From: Mucilaginibacter sp.
GTDB taxonomy: Bacteria; Bacteroidota; Bacteroidia; Sphingobacteriales; Sphingobacteriaceae
Length of the DNA stretch: 64,000 nt
Reading direction: 5' to 3'
Assembly (NCBI RefSeq): GCF_025359345.1
Contig: NZ_JANYGQ010000009.1
Location: forward strand, 124,001-188,000
In this document: positions 52,225 to 60,557 of the stretch, one piece after another
Layout: each line of letters starts with the position of its first letter
Numbering within the stretch: the first letter of the stretch is position 1
Position numbers and translations under genes: made by a program
Notes under the pieces: generated by a model
Databases searched by the model: none
What the model was told of the DNA's origin: nothing
Seen by the model: only the letters and a program-made list of their open reading frames with translations

Positions 52225-53460
52225 ATGACTACTAAAAGAGGCTTCACTACTACTATACTTCACTCCGACCGCTTAGGCAAACCCGAACACGGTGCATTAC
52301 ACAAACCCATACATACTGCTGTAACTTATGGTTACGACGATGTGCAAGACCTGGTTGATATTTTCCAGAATAAAAAGAAAGGGTATGCTTACTCTCGCCA
52401 GGGAAACCCTACTGTAACTGCGCTGGAAACCAAGGTTACTAATATGGAAAATGGCATGGCTACCATCGCTTTTTCAACCGGGATGGCGGCAATATCGGCA
52501 ACTATTTTGGCGCTGATTAAGCATGGCGACCATGTGCTTGCGAGTTCCTTTTTGTTTGGAAATACACGAAGCGTGTTTCAGTCGTTTATGGATATGGGGC
52601 TGGATATTACTTTTACCGATGCTACATCTGTCGATAATATTAAAGCTGAACTAAAAGATAATACCCGTTTAGTTTTTGTTGAAACCATTGCCAACCCTGC
52701 TACCCAGGTTGCCGACCTTAAGCAAATCGGCGACTTATGCGAACAAAAAGGGATCATCTACGTGGTTGATAACACCATGACATCGCCCTATATTTTTAAA
52801 CCGGTTGATGTAAAAGCCAGCCTTGTTATTAACTCATTGACCAAATACATTGGTGGCCATGGCAATGCGCTTGGCGGCAGTGTGACCGATACCGGCTTAT
52901 TTGATTGGAGCAATTTCCCTAACATATTCCCAACCTTTAAAACCCAGGTTAAGCCCGAAGTTTTGGGAATGACCCAAATTCGCAAAAAAGGTCTGCGTGA
53001 TGCCGGTGGTACTTTGGCGCCCGAAGCTGCCCACTCAATTTCTGTGGGATCCGAAACATTGGCCTTGCGGCTTGAACGCGCTTGCAGCAATGCGATGGCG
53101 CTGGCTACTTTTTTTGAAGGGCACCCGCTAATTAAAAAGGTATACTATCCGGGTTTAGAATCGCACCCGCAACATAAACTGGCAGACGAGCTATTTTACA
53201 AATTCGGTGGGTTGATGAGTATCGAACTGGATAACAGCATTGATTGTTTTGCGTTTTTAAATAAACTGAAGCTGGTTATTAAATCGAGCAACCTGGGCGA
53301 TACCCGTACGCTGGCTATTCCTGTTGCACATACCATATTTAACGAGTTGGGCGCTGCTAAACGGGCCGAGATGGGGATATCTGATTCAATGATTCGCCTA
53401 TCGGTAGGTATTGAGGATTTGGATGATTTGCTGGAGGATTTTAAGAAAGCGCTAGCATAG
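52225..53460 (+). CDS. Trans-sulfuration enzyme (cystathionine gamma-synthase family), PLP-dependent
   Basis: 411 residues from the ATG at 52225 (MTTKRGFTTTILHSD); an in-frame GTG lies in the repeat. Cys/Met metabolism PLP enzyme: GYAYSRQGNPTVTALE, the TGMAAISATILALIKHGDHV stretch, the PLP Lys in SLTKYIGGHGNALGG, and a GDTRTLAIPVAHTIF-type C-domain. The family includes MetB, MetC, MetY and MetZ; which reaction is catalysed cannot be set from sequence alone. No other met gene is adjacent. Confidence 0.9.
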   Translation: MTTKRGFTTTILHSDRLGKPEHGALHKPIHTAVTYGYDDVQDLVDIFQNKKKGYAYSRQGNPTVTALETKVTNMENGMATIAFSTGMAAISATILALIKHGDHVLASSFLFGNTRSVFQSFMDMGLDITFTDATSVDNIKAELKDNTRLVFVETIANPATQVADLKQIGDLCEQKGIIYVVDNTMTSPYIFKPVDVKASLVINSLTKYIGGHGNALGGSVTDTGLFDWSNFPNIFPTFKTQVKPEVLGMTQIRKKGLRDAGGTLAPEAAHSISVGSETLALRLERACSNAMALATFFEGHPLIKKVYYPGLESHPQHKLADELFYKFGGLMSIELDNSIDCFAFLNKLKLVIKSSNLGDTRTLAIPVAHTIFNELGAAKRAEMGISDSMIRLSVGIEDLDDLLEDFKKALA

Positions 53461-53467
53461 AATAAAA

Positions 53468-53537
53468 CCGACGGGAGTCAAGAATTAAGGATGAAAAATA
53501 CAAACAAACTTCTTTTCTTGATTCTTGCCTTCCGTTG
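53468..53537. repeat. Inverted word repeat (GTCAAGAATTAAG)
   Basis: Left arm cgacgggagtcaagaat, taaggatgaaaa; right arm cttcttttcttgattctt, gccttccgttg. Imperfect inverted pair around about 12 bp, between the trans-sulfuration gene and the convergent hypothetical gene. Confidence 0.65.
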
Positions 53538-53576
53538 TTACCGGTAAATAATCAGCCAAAGATTTATCGCAGTTGC

Positions 53577-54503
53577 TTATTTTCCAAAAAACCATTTAAC
53601 CGTTTCCCAAAAAGTTTTGGTCGGTCCTTCTTCATCTTCTTCAACGTCCTTTCGCTGCCGCTTCGGTCCGGGGGGATTAACCGGCACGGTGTTTCCTGTC
53701 GCGGGGAAGGTTTGTTCATTAAATGCCTTAAACCTGTAAAGCGACTCGCGAAACCCGTCTTCGCCAAAGTTGTTAAGTTTGATCAACTCGTCTTTGTCAA
53801 TCAATTCAATAAATACGTACGCTTTGGTATATAAAATGTGTTCGTTGATTATCGCGGTTATTTCATCCAGGGATTCTTCGGAATCATCATATACCGAGCC
53901 TAATACCTTTATTGTGTTTTCCAACGGCTCCATCAGGTACAATGTAAATTTCCCAAACTTTTGCAGCAGCAGTTCATTCATTGTCATATCAACCCGGAAT
54001 AGAGGATTGTCCTTGTAAGCAACTGCCAGCCCCAACCCGAAAAACTTTAGCGGCCCGTCGTTAATTTGTCCCCAGATGCCTCCTTTTTTTTCAAAATACT
54101 CGCGGGTAAAAGGTTCGAAGTGCCAGGTTTGATAGTTGTCGCTGATTAATTTAAGCAGTTTTACATGTGCTATATGGTCAATTTCTTCATCGAGGATTAC
54201 TTCCCCGGCCAGCATAACCTTCCCTTCAGAAGTGCATTGGCCCCCAAAACAATCCACCTCTACAAAAGCGATCTTTTTTTCAGGGTTCAGCTTCGATATT
54301 GCAGCCGGACTATTCTCCAGTATGTCGTCAATTTCTTCCCTGTCTATCTCCTTAAGGTCAATTTGTCCTACAATGCCTTTGAATGGATGTATAACCTGGC
54401 GGATTTTTGCCTGCGGAAACAGGTTGCTAATGTCGGTGTGTAATTTTGTATAATCACCGGTTCCATCAACCGCTGTAATTATGCTAAATGTGTTATAGCT
54501 CAT
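53577..54503 (-). CDS. Hypothetical protein, 308 residues
   Basis: No family recognised. Soluble, acidic, with strands such as FSIITAVDGTGDYTKL at the N-terminus and KKIAFVEVDCFGGQCTSEGK around residue 80, then a helical middle and a Pro/Lys-rich, charged tail (VNPPGPKRQRKDVEEDEEG). The C-terminus FWETVKWFFGK looks like an amphipathic membrane-surface helix. No signal peptide. It lies next to rsgA on the same strand, 52 bp apart. Confidence 0.6.
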   Translation of the reverse strand: MSYNTFSIITAVDGTGDYTKLHTDISNLFPQAKIRQVIHPFKGIVGQIDLKEIDREEIDDILENSPAAISKLNPEKKIAFVEVDCFGGQCTSEGKVMLAGEVILDEEIDHIAHVKLLKLISDNYQTWHFEPFTREYFEKKGGIWGQINDGPLKFFGLGLAVAYKDNPLFRVDMTMNELLLQKFGKFTLYLMEPLENTIKVLGSVYDDSEESLDEITAIINEHILYTKAYVFIELIDKDELIKLNNFGEDGFRESLYRFKAFNEQTFPATGNTVPVNPPGPKRQRKDVEEDEEGPTKTFWETVKWFFGK

Positions 54504-54522
54504 ATTTATTGCTAATTTTCAA

Positions 54523-54552
54523 CTAACCTCTAAACTCCAGCATATAATCACT
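54523..54552. repeat. Weak word repeat (CTAACCTCTAAACTCC)
   Basis: ctaacctctaaactcc and tcactaacctac words occupy the spacer between the 308-residue gene and rsgA. One decayed arm; low confidence. Confidence 0.3.
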
Positions 54553-54555
54553 AAC

Positions 54556-55476
54556 CTACGCCCTCGTATCATTTCCGTTATAAATACTCAAATAACTTTC
54601 ATAGCGTGACAGTTCGATTTCGCCTTCCTGCACGGCTTCAAGCACGGCACAACCGGGTTCGTTAATGTGGCGGCAGTTGTTAAAGCGGCATTGGTTCATC
54701 CGGTCGCGCATTTCGGGGAAGAAGTGGCTTAGTTCCTGTTTTTCTATGTCGATAATACCGAGTTCGCGTATACCGGGGGTATCTATAATGAAACCGCCCT
54801 GCGGCAGTTCAAACATTTCGGCAAAGGTGGTAGTGTGCATGCCTTTGTCGCTCCAGTCGGATACCTGGTGGGTGCGCAGGTCGAGGTCGGGCAATAAAGC
54901 GTTTATCAGGCTCGATTTGCCCACGCCGGAGTGTCCGGAAAATAGGGTGACTTTATCTTTGAGTAATTCCTGCACCTGGTCAATATTGGTTCCCTCCAGG
55001 GCCGATACTTCAAAACAGGGATAGCCTACTTTTTCGTAGACTGCTTTATAATCTGCCAAAACTTCAAGGCCTTCATCGCTAAACAGATCCAGCTTGTTAA
55101 AAATCAGTTTGGCAGGGATATCGTATGCCTCGGCCGTTACCAAAAACCTGTCGATAAAACCTAATGACGTGCGGGGTGAAGCGAGCGTAACTACCAGCAA
55201 AGCCTGGTCGAGATTGGCAGCAAGTATTTGCCCCTGTTTCGACAGGTTGATGGATTTGCGGATAATGTAGTTTTTACGTTGTTGTAAATTGGTAATTACG
55301 CCGGTTTCCTGGTCGGGCTCCATTTCAAAATCTACGATGTCGCCAACAGCCAGGGGGTTAGTGGTAACAATGCCCATTGTGCGAAACTTCCCTTTTATGC
55401 GGCAGTCAATACGCTTGCCATCGGGTAGTTGCACCTGGTACCAGCTTCCGGTTGATTTTATAATTAATCCCTGCAT
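54556..55476 (-). CDS. rsgA: Ribosome small-subunit-dependent GTPase A
   Basis: 306 residues, circularly permuted GTPase. Order of motifs: OB-fold with VGDIVDFEME, G4 KLIFNKLDLFSDEG, G5 VSALEGTN, G1 GHSGVGKSSLINALLP, G2/G3 HTTTFAEMF and FIIDTPGIREL; then the zinc finger CRFNNCRHINEPGCAV. It assists late 30S maturation. Its -7 box on the minus strand lies 7 nt before the ATG in the divergent promoter with the next gene. Confidence 0.96.
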   Translation of the reverse strand: MQGLIIKSTGSWYQVQLPDGKRIDCRIKGKFRTMGIVTTNPLAVGDIVDFEMEPDQETGVITNLQQRKNYIIRKSINLSKQGQILAANLDQALLVVTLASPRTSLGFIDRFLVTAEAYDIPAKLIFNKLDLFSDEGLEVLADYKAVYEKVGYPCFEVSALEGTNIDQVQELLKDKVTLFSGHSGVGKSSLINALLPDLDLRTHQVSDWSDKGMHTTTFAEMFELPQGGFIIDTPGIRELGIIDIEKQELSHFFPEMRDRMNQCRFNNCRHINEPGCAVLEAVQEGEIELSRYESYLSIYNGNDTRA

Positions 55477-55483
55477 TTTGAAG

Positions 55484-55500
55484 CAAAGGTATTAAATTTG
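55484..55500. promoter_or_regulatory. Divergent -7 boxes of rsgA and the amidohydrolase gene
   Basis: TACCTTTG on the minus strand (55484-55491) and TAAATTTG on the plus strand (55493-55500) are almost back to back. The first lies 7 nt before the rsgA ATG, the second 22 nt before the ATG at 55523. Confidence 0.55.
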
Positions 55501-55522
55501 TTAGCATCCGTTTATTTACGTT

Positions 55523-56311
55523 ATGAAAGTAGCAGTTGCCTCTCCTCCATTCCCAAAATCTATTAACGACGGGCTTTACTGGCTTGAAAAATTGACCAAA
55601 GAAGCCGCCGGAAAAGGCGCAGCAATTGTTTGCTTCCCCGAGTCGTTTATTCCGGGTTACCCCTTGGAAGAAAATGAAATTGAGCCAGGCTCGCCCGAAA
55701 AAATGCAAACGGCACTTCAAAAAGCAAGTGCAATAGCCGCCGAAAACAACATCGCCATTATTTTGCCGATGGACTGGTACGACGACGACAAGGTTTACAA
55801 CATCGCCCATGTAATTTCGCGCAAGGGTGAGGTACTGGGCTACCAGGCCAAAAACCAGTTAGACCCAAGCGAGGACAATATTTGGTCGGCGGGAACCACG
55901 CGCCATATATTTGAAATAGACGGAGTAAAAATTGGCGTCACCATTTGCCACGAGGGGTTTAGATACCCTGAATCTGTGCGCTGGGCTGCACGCAACGGGG
56001 CGCAGATAGTTTTTCATCCACATTGCACTGGCAGCAATATTGAAGGGCCGCAGCTAACAGAATTTGGTCACAAAAACAATCCTTATTACGAGAAAGCAAT
56101 GATGATGCGTGCGCTGGAAAATACTATCTATTTCGCCAGTTCGAACTACGCATCCCTGTTTCCTGATTCGGCCAGCGCGCTGATCGCCCCCGATGGTAAA
56201 TGTGTTGCCCACAGTGCGTATGGGCTACCGGGTGTTTTTGTGGCTGAAATTAATTTGGAAAAGGCGACAGGACTACTGGCTAAACGGCTTAAGCCGGAGA
56301 ATTATTATTAA
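55523..56311 (+). CDS. Carbon-nitrogen hydrolase (nitrilase superfamily)
   Basis: 262 residues, single domain. Catalytic triad E40 (CFPESFIPGYP), K110 (YQAKNQL) and C142 (TICHEGFRYPE). The start MKVAVASPPFPKS is typical. Superfamily members hydrolyse amides or nitriles; the substrate is unknown. It is divergent from rsgA and followed by a small unknown gene. Confidence 0.9.
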   Translation: MKVAVASPPFPKSINDGLYWLEKLTKEAAGKGAAIVCFPESFIPGYPLEENEIEPGSPEKMQTALQKASAIAAENNIAIILPMDWYDDDKVYNIAHVISRKGEVLGYQAKNQLDPSEDNIWSAGTTRHIFEIDGVKIGVTICHEGFRYPESVRWAARNGAQIVFHPHCTGSNIEGPQLTEFGHKNNPYYEKAMMMRALENTIYFASSNYASLFPDSASALIAPDGKCVAHSAYGLPGVFVAEINLEKATGLLAKRLKPENYY

Positions 56312-56371
56312 AGTCTGAAAGAATGTATACAGCGACAAATTTATTTCCAAATGGTATTTATATAAAGAGGT

Positions 56372-56584
56372 ATGACAAAAATCAACACTAAAAAAGTAAA
56401 ATTATCAAAGCACATGAAACAGTTGAAGTTGGATGGTGAATCTGTAGAAAATGATGAGCTGCCCTATACCGATGAAATAAAAAACACCCTCGACAAACGT
56501 TATAATGAATATAAAAATGGCATCGACCTGATAAGCCCGAGCGAAAGTCATCGAAAGATTTACAAACTACTCGCTTCGAATTAA
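56372..56584 (+). CDS. Small charged protein, possible antitoxin without visible toxin
   Basis: 70 residues, very Lys- and Glu-rich. The C-terminal half (LPYTDEIKNTLDKRYNEYKNGIDLIS) resembles addiction-module component proteins that carry a D..y.eykNG pattern. No toxin ORF follows on this strand. Could be a solitary remnant or an unrelated small protein. It precedes the thr leader by 156 bp, with no obvious link. Confidence 0.5.
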   Translation: MTKINTKKVKLSKHMKQLKLDGESVENDELPYTDEIKNTLDKRYNEYKNGIDLISPSESHRKIYKLLASN

Positions 56585-56740
56585 TTTAACTGCGAAACGC
56601 AAAGTATTGCGCCACTGCATGCTTTCAATTACCATAATCGCAATTGGCTTACCGAATTCGGCCACCTTATTCAAATTTTCATAAAAAATAAAATACCTCT
56701 TGCTTATTAAAAAAATATCTACTTCCTTTACAGACATTAT

Positions 56741-56806
56741 ATGATACTTACAATCACCACATCGACAACTACAACAACCACCAGCATTAAATCCGGAGGA
56801 AGATAG
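56741..56806 (+). CDS. Threonine operon leader peptide
   Basis: A 21-codon ORF starting ATG at 56741 and ending TAG at 56804-56806. It contains nine Thr codons (residue 4, 6, 7 and 9-14), two Ser and three Ile codons, then a GGR end. This composition mirrors the E. coli thrL logic (Thr with Ile) although the sequence is different. The stop codon lies two bases after the antiterminator arm (56794-56802), so a ribosome finishing the ORF would cover that arm. Too short for usual gene finders. The ATG context is A-rich, as usual in this group. Confidence 0.85.
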   Translation: MILTITTSTTTTTTSIKSGGR

Positions 56807-56874
56807 TCGTATGGTGTAAAAACATAAAAACCACATGAACGCCTTCCTCCGAAAAGAGGAAGGCGTTTTGTTTT
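56794..56874 (+). promoter_or_regulatory. Threonine attenuator (antiterminator and terminator of thrABC)
   Basis: CGGAGGAAG (56794-56802, at the end of the leader ORF) is perfectly complementary to CTTCCTCCG (56843-56851). That sequence is also the left arm and loop of the terminator hairpin (56838-56867), so the two structures exclude each other. When Thr-tRNA is scarce, a ribosome stalled in the Thr run (codons 4-14) would leave the antiterminator arm free; when Thr is ample, a ribosome reaching the stop would cover it and let the terminator form. Confidence 0.85.
56838..56874 (+). terminator. Attenuator terminator before thrA
   Basis: A perfect 12-bp stem AACGCCTTCCTC / GAGGAAGGCGTT with loop CGAAAA, followed by TTGTTTT, ending 10 nt before the thrA ATG. 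Confidence 0.93.
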
Positions 56875-56884
56875 AATAACCATT

Positions 56885-59332
56885 ATGAAGATTCTAAAAT
56901 TTGGCGGTACTTCCGTAGGCTCTGTTCAAAGCATCCAAACCTTATTAAACATTTTAAAGGCTGAAGTTGATAAAGGCGAAAAGCCTGTTGTCGTCCTCTC
57001 TGCCATGAGCGGTGTAACCAACCTGCTGGTATCAATGGCTGAAGGCGCCGCAAACGGGGTTGATTTTACGCCATCGTTAGCTGAATTGGAAAGACGCCAT
57101 TTTGATGTAGTTAAGGCTTTATTGAACATTCAAAACCAAAACCCCGCCTTAACCCGCCTTAAGATATTTTTTAACCAGCTGGAAGATTTGCTGCAGGGCA
57201 TACTTACTTTACAAGAACTTACCCCAAAAACCCGCGATCAAGTACTAAGTTTCGGCGAGCGCTGCTCGACCCTGATGATCTGCAAAATTGCCGCGCAGCA
57301 TTTCCCGCAGTCGCATTGTGTGGATGCTGCGGATTTAATCAGGACCGATAGCTCGTTTGGCCAGGCAAAAGTAAATATCGAATTGACAGAGCAATTGATC
57401 CGCGGCTATCAGCAGGAACACAGCGAAAAAATGCTTTTTGTAACCGGCTTTATCGCCGCGAATGATCAAGGTCAGGTAACCACCCTCGGCCGTGGCGGCA
57501 GTGATTATACCGCCGCTATATTTGGCTCTGCCTTAAATGCGCAGGAAATACAAATCTGGACCGACGTTAACGGCATGATGACTGCGGACCCCCGCATGGT
57601 AAAAAAAGCGTTCAGTCTGCCCGAACTTACCTATACCGAAGCGATGGAGCTATCCTACTTTGGCGCGAAGGTTATTTACCCGCCAACCATGATACCGGCA
57701 TTTTTGAAGAAGATCCCGATCGTCATCAAAAACACTTTTGAACCGGAGTTTGAAGGAACTGTTATCCGTCACGATTGCAAACCATCAAATCTGCCAATAA
57801 AGGGCATTTCGTCCATCAATAACATCAGCATTATTAACCTTGAAGGCAGCGGTATGGTGGGTAAATCTGGCTTTAGCGGCAGGCTGTTTTCATTACTGGC
57901 CAGGGAGCAAATCAACATTATATTGATTACCCAGTCGTCATCTGAGCATAGCATTACCTTCGCTGTTCAGCCAGGCGATACTGAAAGGGCCCGCCAACTG
58001 ATTGAACAGGAGTTTGAGCTGGAGCTGCTTGCCAAAAAACTGGACGATGTGGTTATAGAGCAGAACCTCGCAATTTTAGCCATCGTAGGCGAAAACATGA
58101 AGCAAACGCCCGGCGTATCGGGCAAGCTGTTCCATGCCCTTGGCCGTAATGGCGTTAACGTAAGGGCTATTGCACAGGGTTCTTCAGAGTATAATATCTC
58201 CGTAATTATTAGCGCACATGATTTGGCCAAAGCGCTTAATGCGGTACACGATGGCTTTTTTACCCAGCTTACCAAAACACTGCATGCATTTTGTTTAGGA
58301 ACCGGTAATATCGGCCAAACTTTGTTTAAACAATTGAATGCACACAGCGCTTATTTACAGGAGCACAACGGCATACAGGTTAAAATTGCAGGCATCAGCA
58401 ATACCCGTAAAATGATTTTTAATGCGGACGGTATATCGTTGGATAGCTGGCAGGATGAATTACAATCATCGGACGAAGCGGCCGATTTAAAAGAGTTTGT
58501 GGCCCGCATGAAGAGCATGAACCTGCCCAACTGCGTATTTATTGATAATACCGCCAGCCCCAAACCGGTTGAGTTTTATGAAGAGGTTTTTAAATCGAAC
58601 ATCTCCGTTATCACCTGCAATAAAATCGGGAACTCGGCATCATATAAACAATACAAAACCTTTCATGATGCGGCACATCAGCATGGGGTTGACTTTTTTT
58701 ATGAGACAAACGTGGGCGCGGGCTTACCCATCATCCGCACGCTAAAAGATTTGATGAACAGTGGCGACAGGATAGCGAAAATTGAGGCTATATTGTCGGG
58801 CACTATTTCGTTTATCTTTAATAATTTTAAAGGTGATGCCAACTTCCACGATGTGGTAAAAGAAGCACAGGAAAAAGGTTACACCGAACCCGACCCGCGC
58901 GATGATCTGAGCGGCAAAGACTTTATGCGCAAGATTTTGATACTCGCCCGCGATGCAGGTTACCCAATGGAGGAAGCCGATGTGCACATCGAGAATATGT
59001 TGCCGCAGGCATGTCTTGATGCCCAAACTGTCGACGATTTTTACGCGGCGCTAAAAGCTGAGGATGCGTTTTTCGCAAAGTTGAAAGCAAAGGCAGCAGC
59101 GGAAAATAAGGTAGTGCGGTACATCGGTAAACTGGAAGATGGCAAGGCAGCCATTACCCTGCAAATGGTTGATGAAAGCCACCCGTTCTTCACGCTATCG
59201 GGCAGTGATAATATTATTTCATTCACTACCGACAGGTACCGCGAACGGCCACTGGTAGTAAAAGGCCCCGGTGCTGGCGCCGAGGTGACCGCAGCGGGCG
59301 TATTTGCAGATTTAATAAATGTGGGAATCTAA
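56885..59332 (+). CDS. thrA: Bifunctional aspartate kinase / homoserine dehydrogenase I
   Basis: 815 residues, normal for ThrA. Aspartate kinase domain ~1-290: MKILKFGGTSVGS, GRGGSDYTAAIFG, WTDVNGMMTADPR. Two ACT regulatory domains ~305-455 (INIILITQSSSEHSITFAV, GVNVRAIAQGSSEYNISVII). Homoserine dehydrogenase ~465-815: GTGNIGQTLFKQL, NVGAGLPIIRTLKDL, DPRDDLSGKDFMRK. Catalyses the first and third steps from Asp to homoserine; the ACT domains usually give Thr inhibition. First gene of thrABC, behind the leader peptide and attenuator. Confidence 0.97.
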   Translation: MKILKFGGTSVGSVQSIQTLLNILKAEVDKGEKPVVVLSAMSGVTNLLVSMAEGAANGVDFTPSLAELERRHFDVVKALLNIQNQNPALTRLKIFFNQLEDLLQGILTLQELTPKTRDQVLSFGERCSTLMICKIAAQHFPQSHCVDAADLIRTDSSFGQAKVNIELTEQLIRGYQQEHSEKMLFVTGFIAANDQGQVTTLGRGGSDYTAAIFGSALNAQEIQIWTDVNGMMTADPRMVKKAFSLPELTYTEAMELSYFGAKVIYPPTMIPAFLKKIPIVIKNTFEPEFEGTVIRHDCKPSNLPIKGISSINNISIINLEGSGMVGKSGFSGRLFSLLAREQINIILITQSSSEHSITFAVQPGDTERARQLIEQEFELELLAKKLDDVVIEQNLAILAIVGENMKQTPGVSGKLFHALGRNGVNVRAIAQGSSEYNISVIISAHDLAKALNAVHDGFFTQLTKTLHAFCLGTGNIGQTLFKQLNAHSAYLQEHNGIQVKIAGISNTRKMIFNADGISLDSWQDELQSSDEAADLKEFVARMKSMNLPNCVFIDNTASPKPVEFYEEVFKSNISVITCNKIGNSASYKQYKTFHDAAHQHGVDFFYETNVGAGLPIIRTLKDLMNSGDRIAKIEAILSGTISFIFNNFKGDANFHDVVKEAQEKGYTEPDPRDDLSGKDFMRKILILARDAGYPMEEADVHIENMLPQACLDAQTVDDFYAALKAEDAFFAKLKAKAAAENKVVRYIGKLEDGKAAITLQMVDESHPFFTLSGSDNIISFTTDRYRERPLVVKGPGAGAEVTAAGVFADLINVGI

Positions 59333-59337
59333 CGCCG

Positions 59338-59366
59338 AGCCCCCCTAACCCCCTGAAGGGGGAACT
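59338..59366. repeat. GC-rich repeat between thrA and thrB (copy B)
   Basis: agccccccta, accccctgaagggggaact: a CCCCCTGAAGGGGG hairpin with a flank that equals, on the other strand, the tail of the coding copies A and C (ggggg, t, nggggggct). Confidence 0.85.
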
Positions 59367-59382
59367 ATAACTGATAATTAAT

Positions 59383-60390
59383 ATGGAAAATAATATACAA
59401 GAACTAAAAAGCCCGCTTGCTAATCAAGCTCTTCCGCCAGCTGGCGGAGGCGGGGGGGGCTCAACGATTGCTGTCTTCGCCCCTGCTACCGTTGCCAACG
59501 TAGTTTGTGGCTTTGATGTTTTGGGCTTTGCAGTTAATGAGCCCGGCGACGAGGTAATAATGCGCGTCACCAACAAACCTGGTATTACCATCAGCAAAAT
59601 TACCGGCGACGATGGCCGTCTGCCGATGGATCCTGCAAAAAATACAGTAAGCGTAAGCGTACAACATTATTTAAACAGTATCGGTCGTGCTGATATCGGG
59701 CTGGATATTGAACTTCATAAAAGAATGCCTATCGGTAGCGGTTTAGGCTCCAGTTCGGCAAGTACCGTAGCTGGCTTGTATGCAATAAAAACGCTTTTAG
59801 GCGATGATACCGACCCCATAAACCTGCTGCCCTTCGCCATGAAGGGTGAGGAAATGGCCTGCGGTCATGGGCATGCCGATAACGTTGCCCCTGCCCTATT
59901 CGGCGGTTTTGTGCTGATACGCAGTTATGAGCCATTGGATGTAGTTAGGCTGCCACACCCGGAAGGTTTATATTGCGCAATTGTATTTCCGGATGTTGAC
60001 GTGCCCACCCGCGAGGCCCGGCAGATTATCCGCAAGAACATCCTGATGAAAGATGCGGTTACCCAGTGGGGCAATATTGCAGGGTTGGTGAGCGGTTTGT
60101 TTATGAACGACATTGACCTGATTGGCCGCAGTATGAAAGATATTTTGGTTGAACCGGTACGCTCCATGCTGATACCCGATTTTTATAAGATGCGCGAAAT
60201 GGCGATGGAGTTGGGCGCAGTAAGCTTTGGTATCAGTGGTTCAGGGCCATCTGTTTTTGCATTTGCAAGGGATGAAGACACTGCTAATCGCATCACCGAA
60301 AAATTGCAAAAACACTTAACCGAGATTAGTATTGGAAGCAATGCTTACATATCGACAATTAATGATAAAGGGCCGAGAGTGATTGGATGA
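59383..60390 (+). CDS. thrB: Homoserine kinase with a repeat-derived N-terminal tail
   Basis: 335 residues, GHMP kinase. VFAPATVANVVCGFDVLGFAVN starts the family domain near residue 31; the ATP site is MPIGSGLGSSSASTVAG (near 116-132) and the late GISGSGPSVFAFA is present. The first ~28 residues (with LPPAGGGGGGS) have no counterpart in the usual family start and are encoded by a GC-rich palindromic repeat (59430-59462). It makes O-phosphohomoserine. 50 bp after thrA, same operon. Confidence 0.94.
   Translation: MENNIQELKSPLANQALPPAGGGGGGSTIAVFAPATVANVVCGFDVLGFAVNEPGDEVIMRVTNKPGITISKITGDDGRLPMDPAKNTVSVSVQHYLNSIGRADIGLDIELHKRMPIGSGLGSSSASTVAGLYAIKTLLGDDTDPINLLPFAMKGEEMACGHGHADNVAPALFGGFVLIRSYEPLDVVRLPHPEGLYCAIVFPDVDVPTREARQIIRKNILMKDAVTQWGNIAGLVSGLFMNDIDLIGRSMKDILVEPVRSMLIPDFYKMREMAMELGAVSFGISGSGPSVFAFARDEDTANRITEKLQKHLTEISIGSNAYISTINDKGPRVIG
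59430..59462. repeat. GC-rich palindrome inside thrB (copy C)
   Basis: TCCGCCAGCTGGCGGA (59433-59448) is a perfect 16-bp palindrome, followed by ggcggggggggctc. Same centre as in copy A at 44436-44455. Confidence 0.9.
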
Positions 60391-60410
60391 TGTGCGAATC
60401 ACTCACCACG

Positions 60411-60557
60411 CGTCATTGCGAGGAACGAAGCAACCTCTACGCATGCCAATCATGGAGCAAAAGCATTGTGGGAACCAAAAAGCGGCTTTTATCTATCCAC
60501 AAACATAAAGGTGCCTGATTGTCCTTAGCAGAGGTTGCTTCGTTCCTCGCAATGACG
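60411..60557. mobile_element. GTCATTGCGAG inverted-repeat element (MITE-like), copy 2
   Basis: Perfect 28-bp terminal inverted repeats (60411-60438 and 60530-60557) starting CGTCATTGCGAGGAACGAAG, with a 91-bp unpaired centre. Lies within the thr operon, between thrB and thrC. No ORF. Confidence 0.93.

Noticed and set aside
53535..53834. Plus-strand reading of 99 residues opposite the 308-residue hypothetical gene
   Set aside because: It is antisense to a longer reading with better composition; no motif, atypical amino acids.
56567..56836. A minus-strand 89-residue reading opposite the thr leader, with a vaguely ParE-like YFIFYENLNKV stretch
   Set aside because: It is antisense to the attenuator and leader ORF, overlaps the end of the small gene at 56372, has a Cys-rich implausible N-terminus, and the ParE similarity is too weak to keep.
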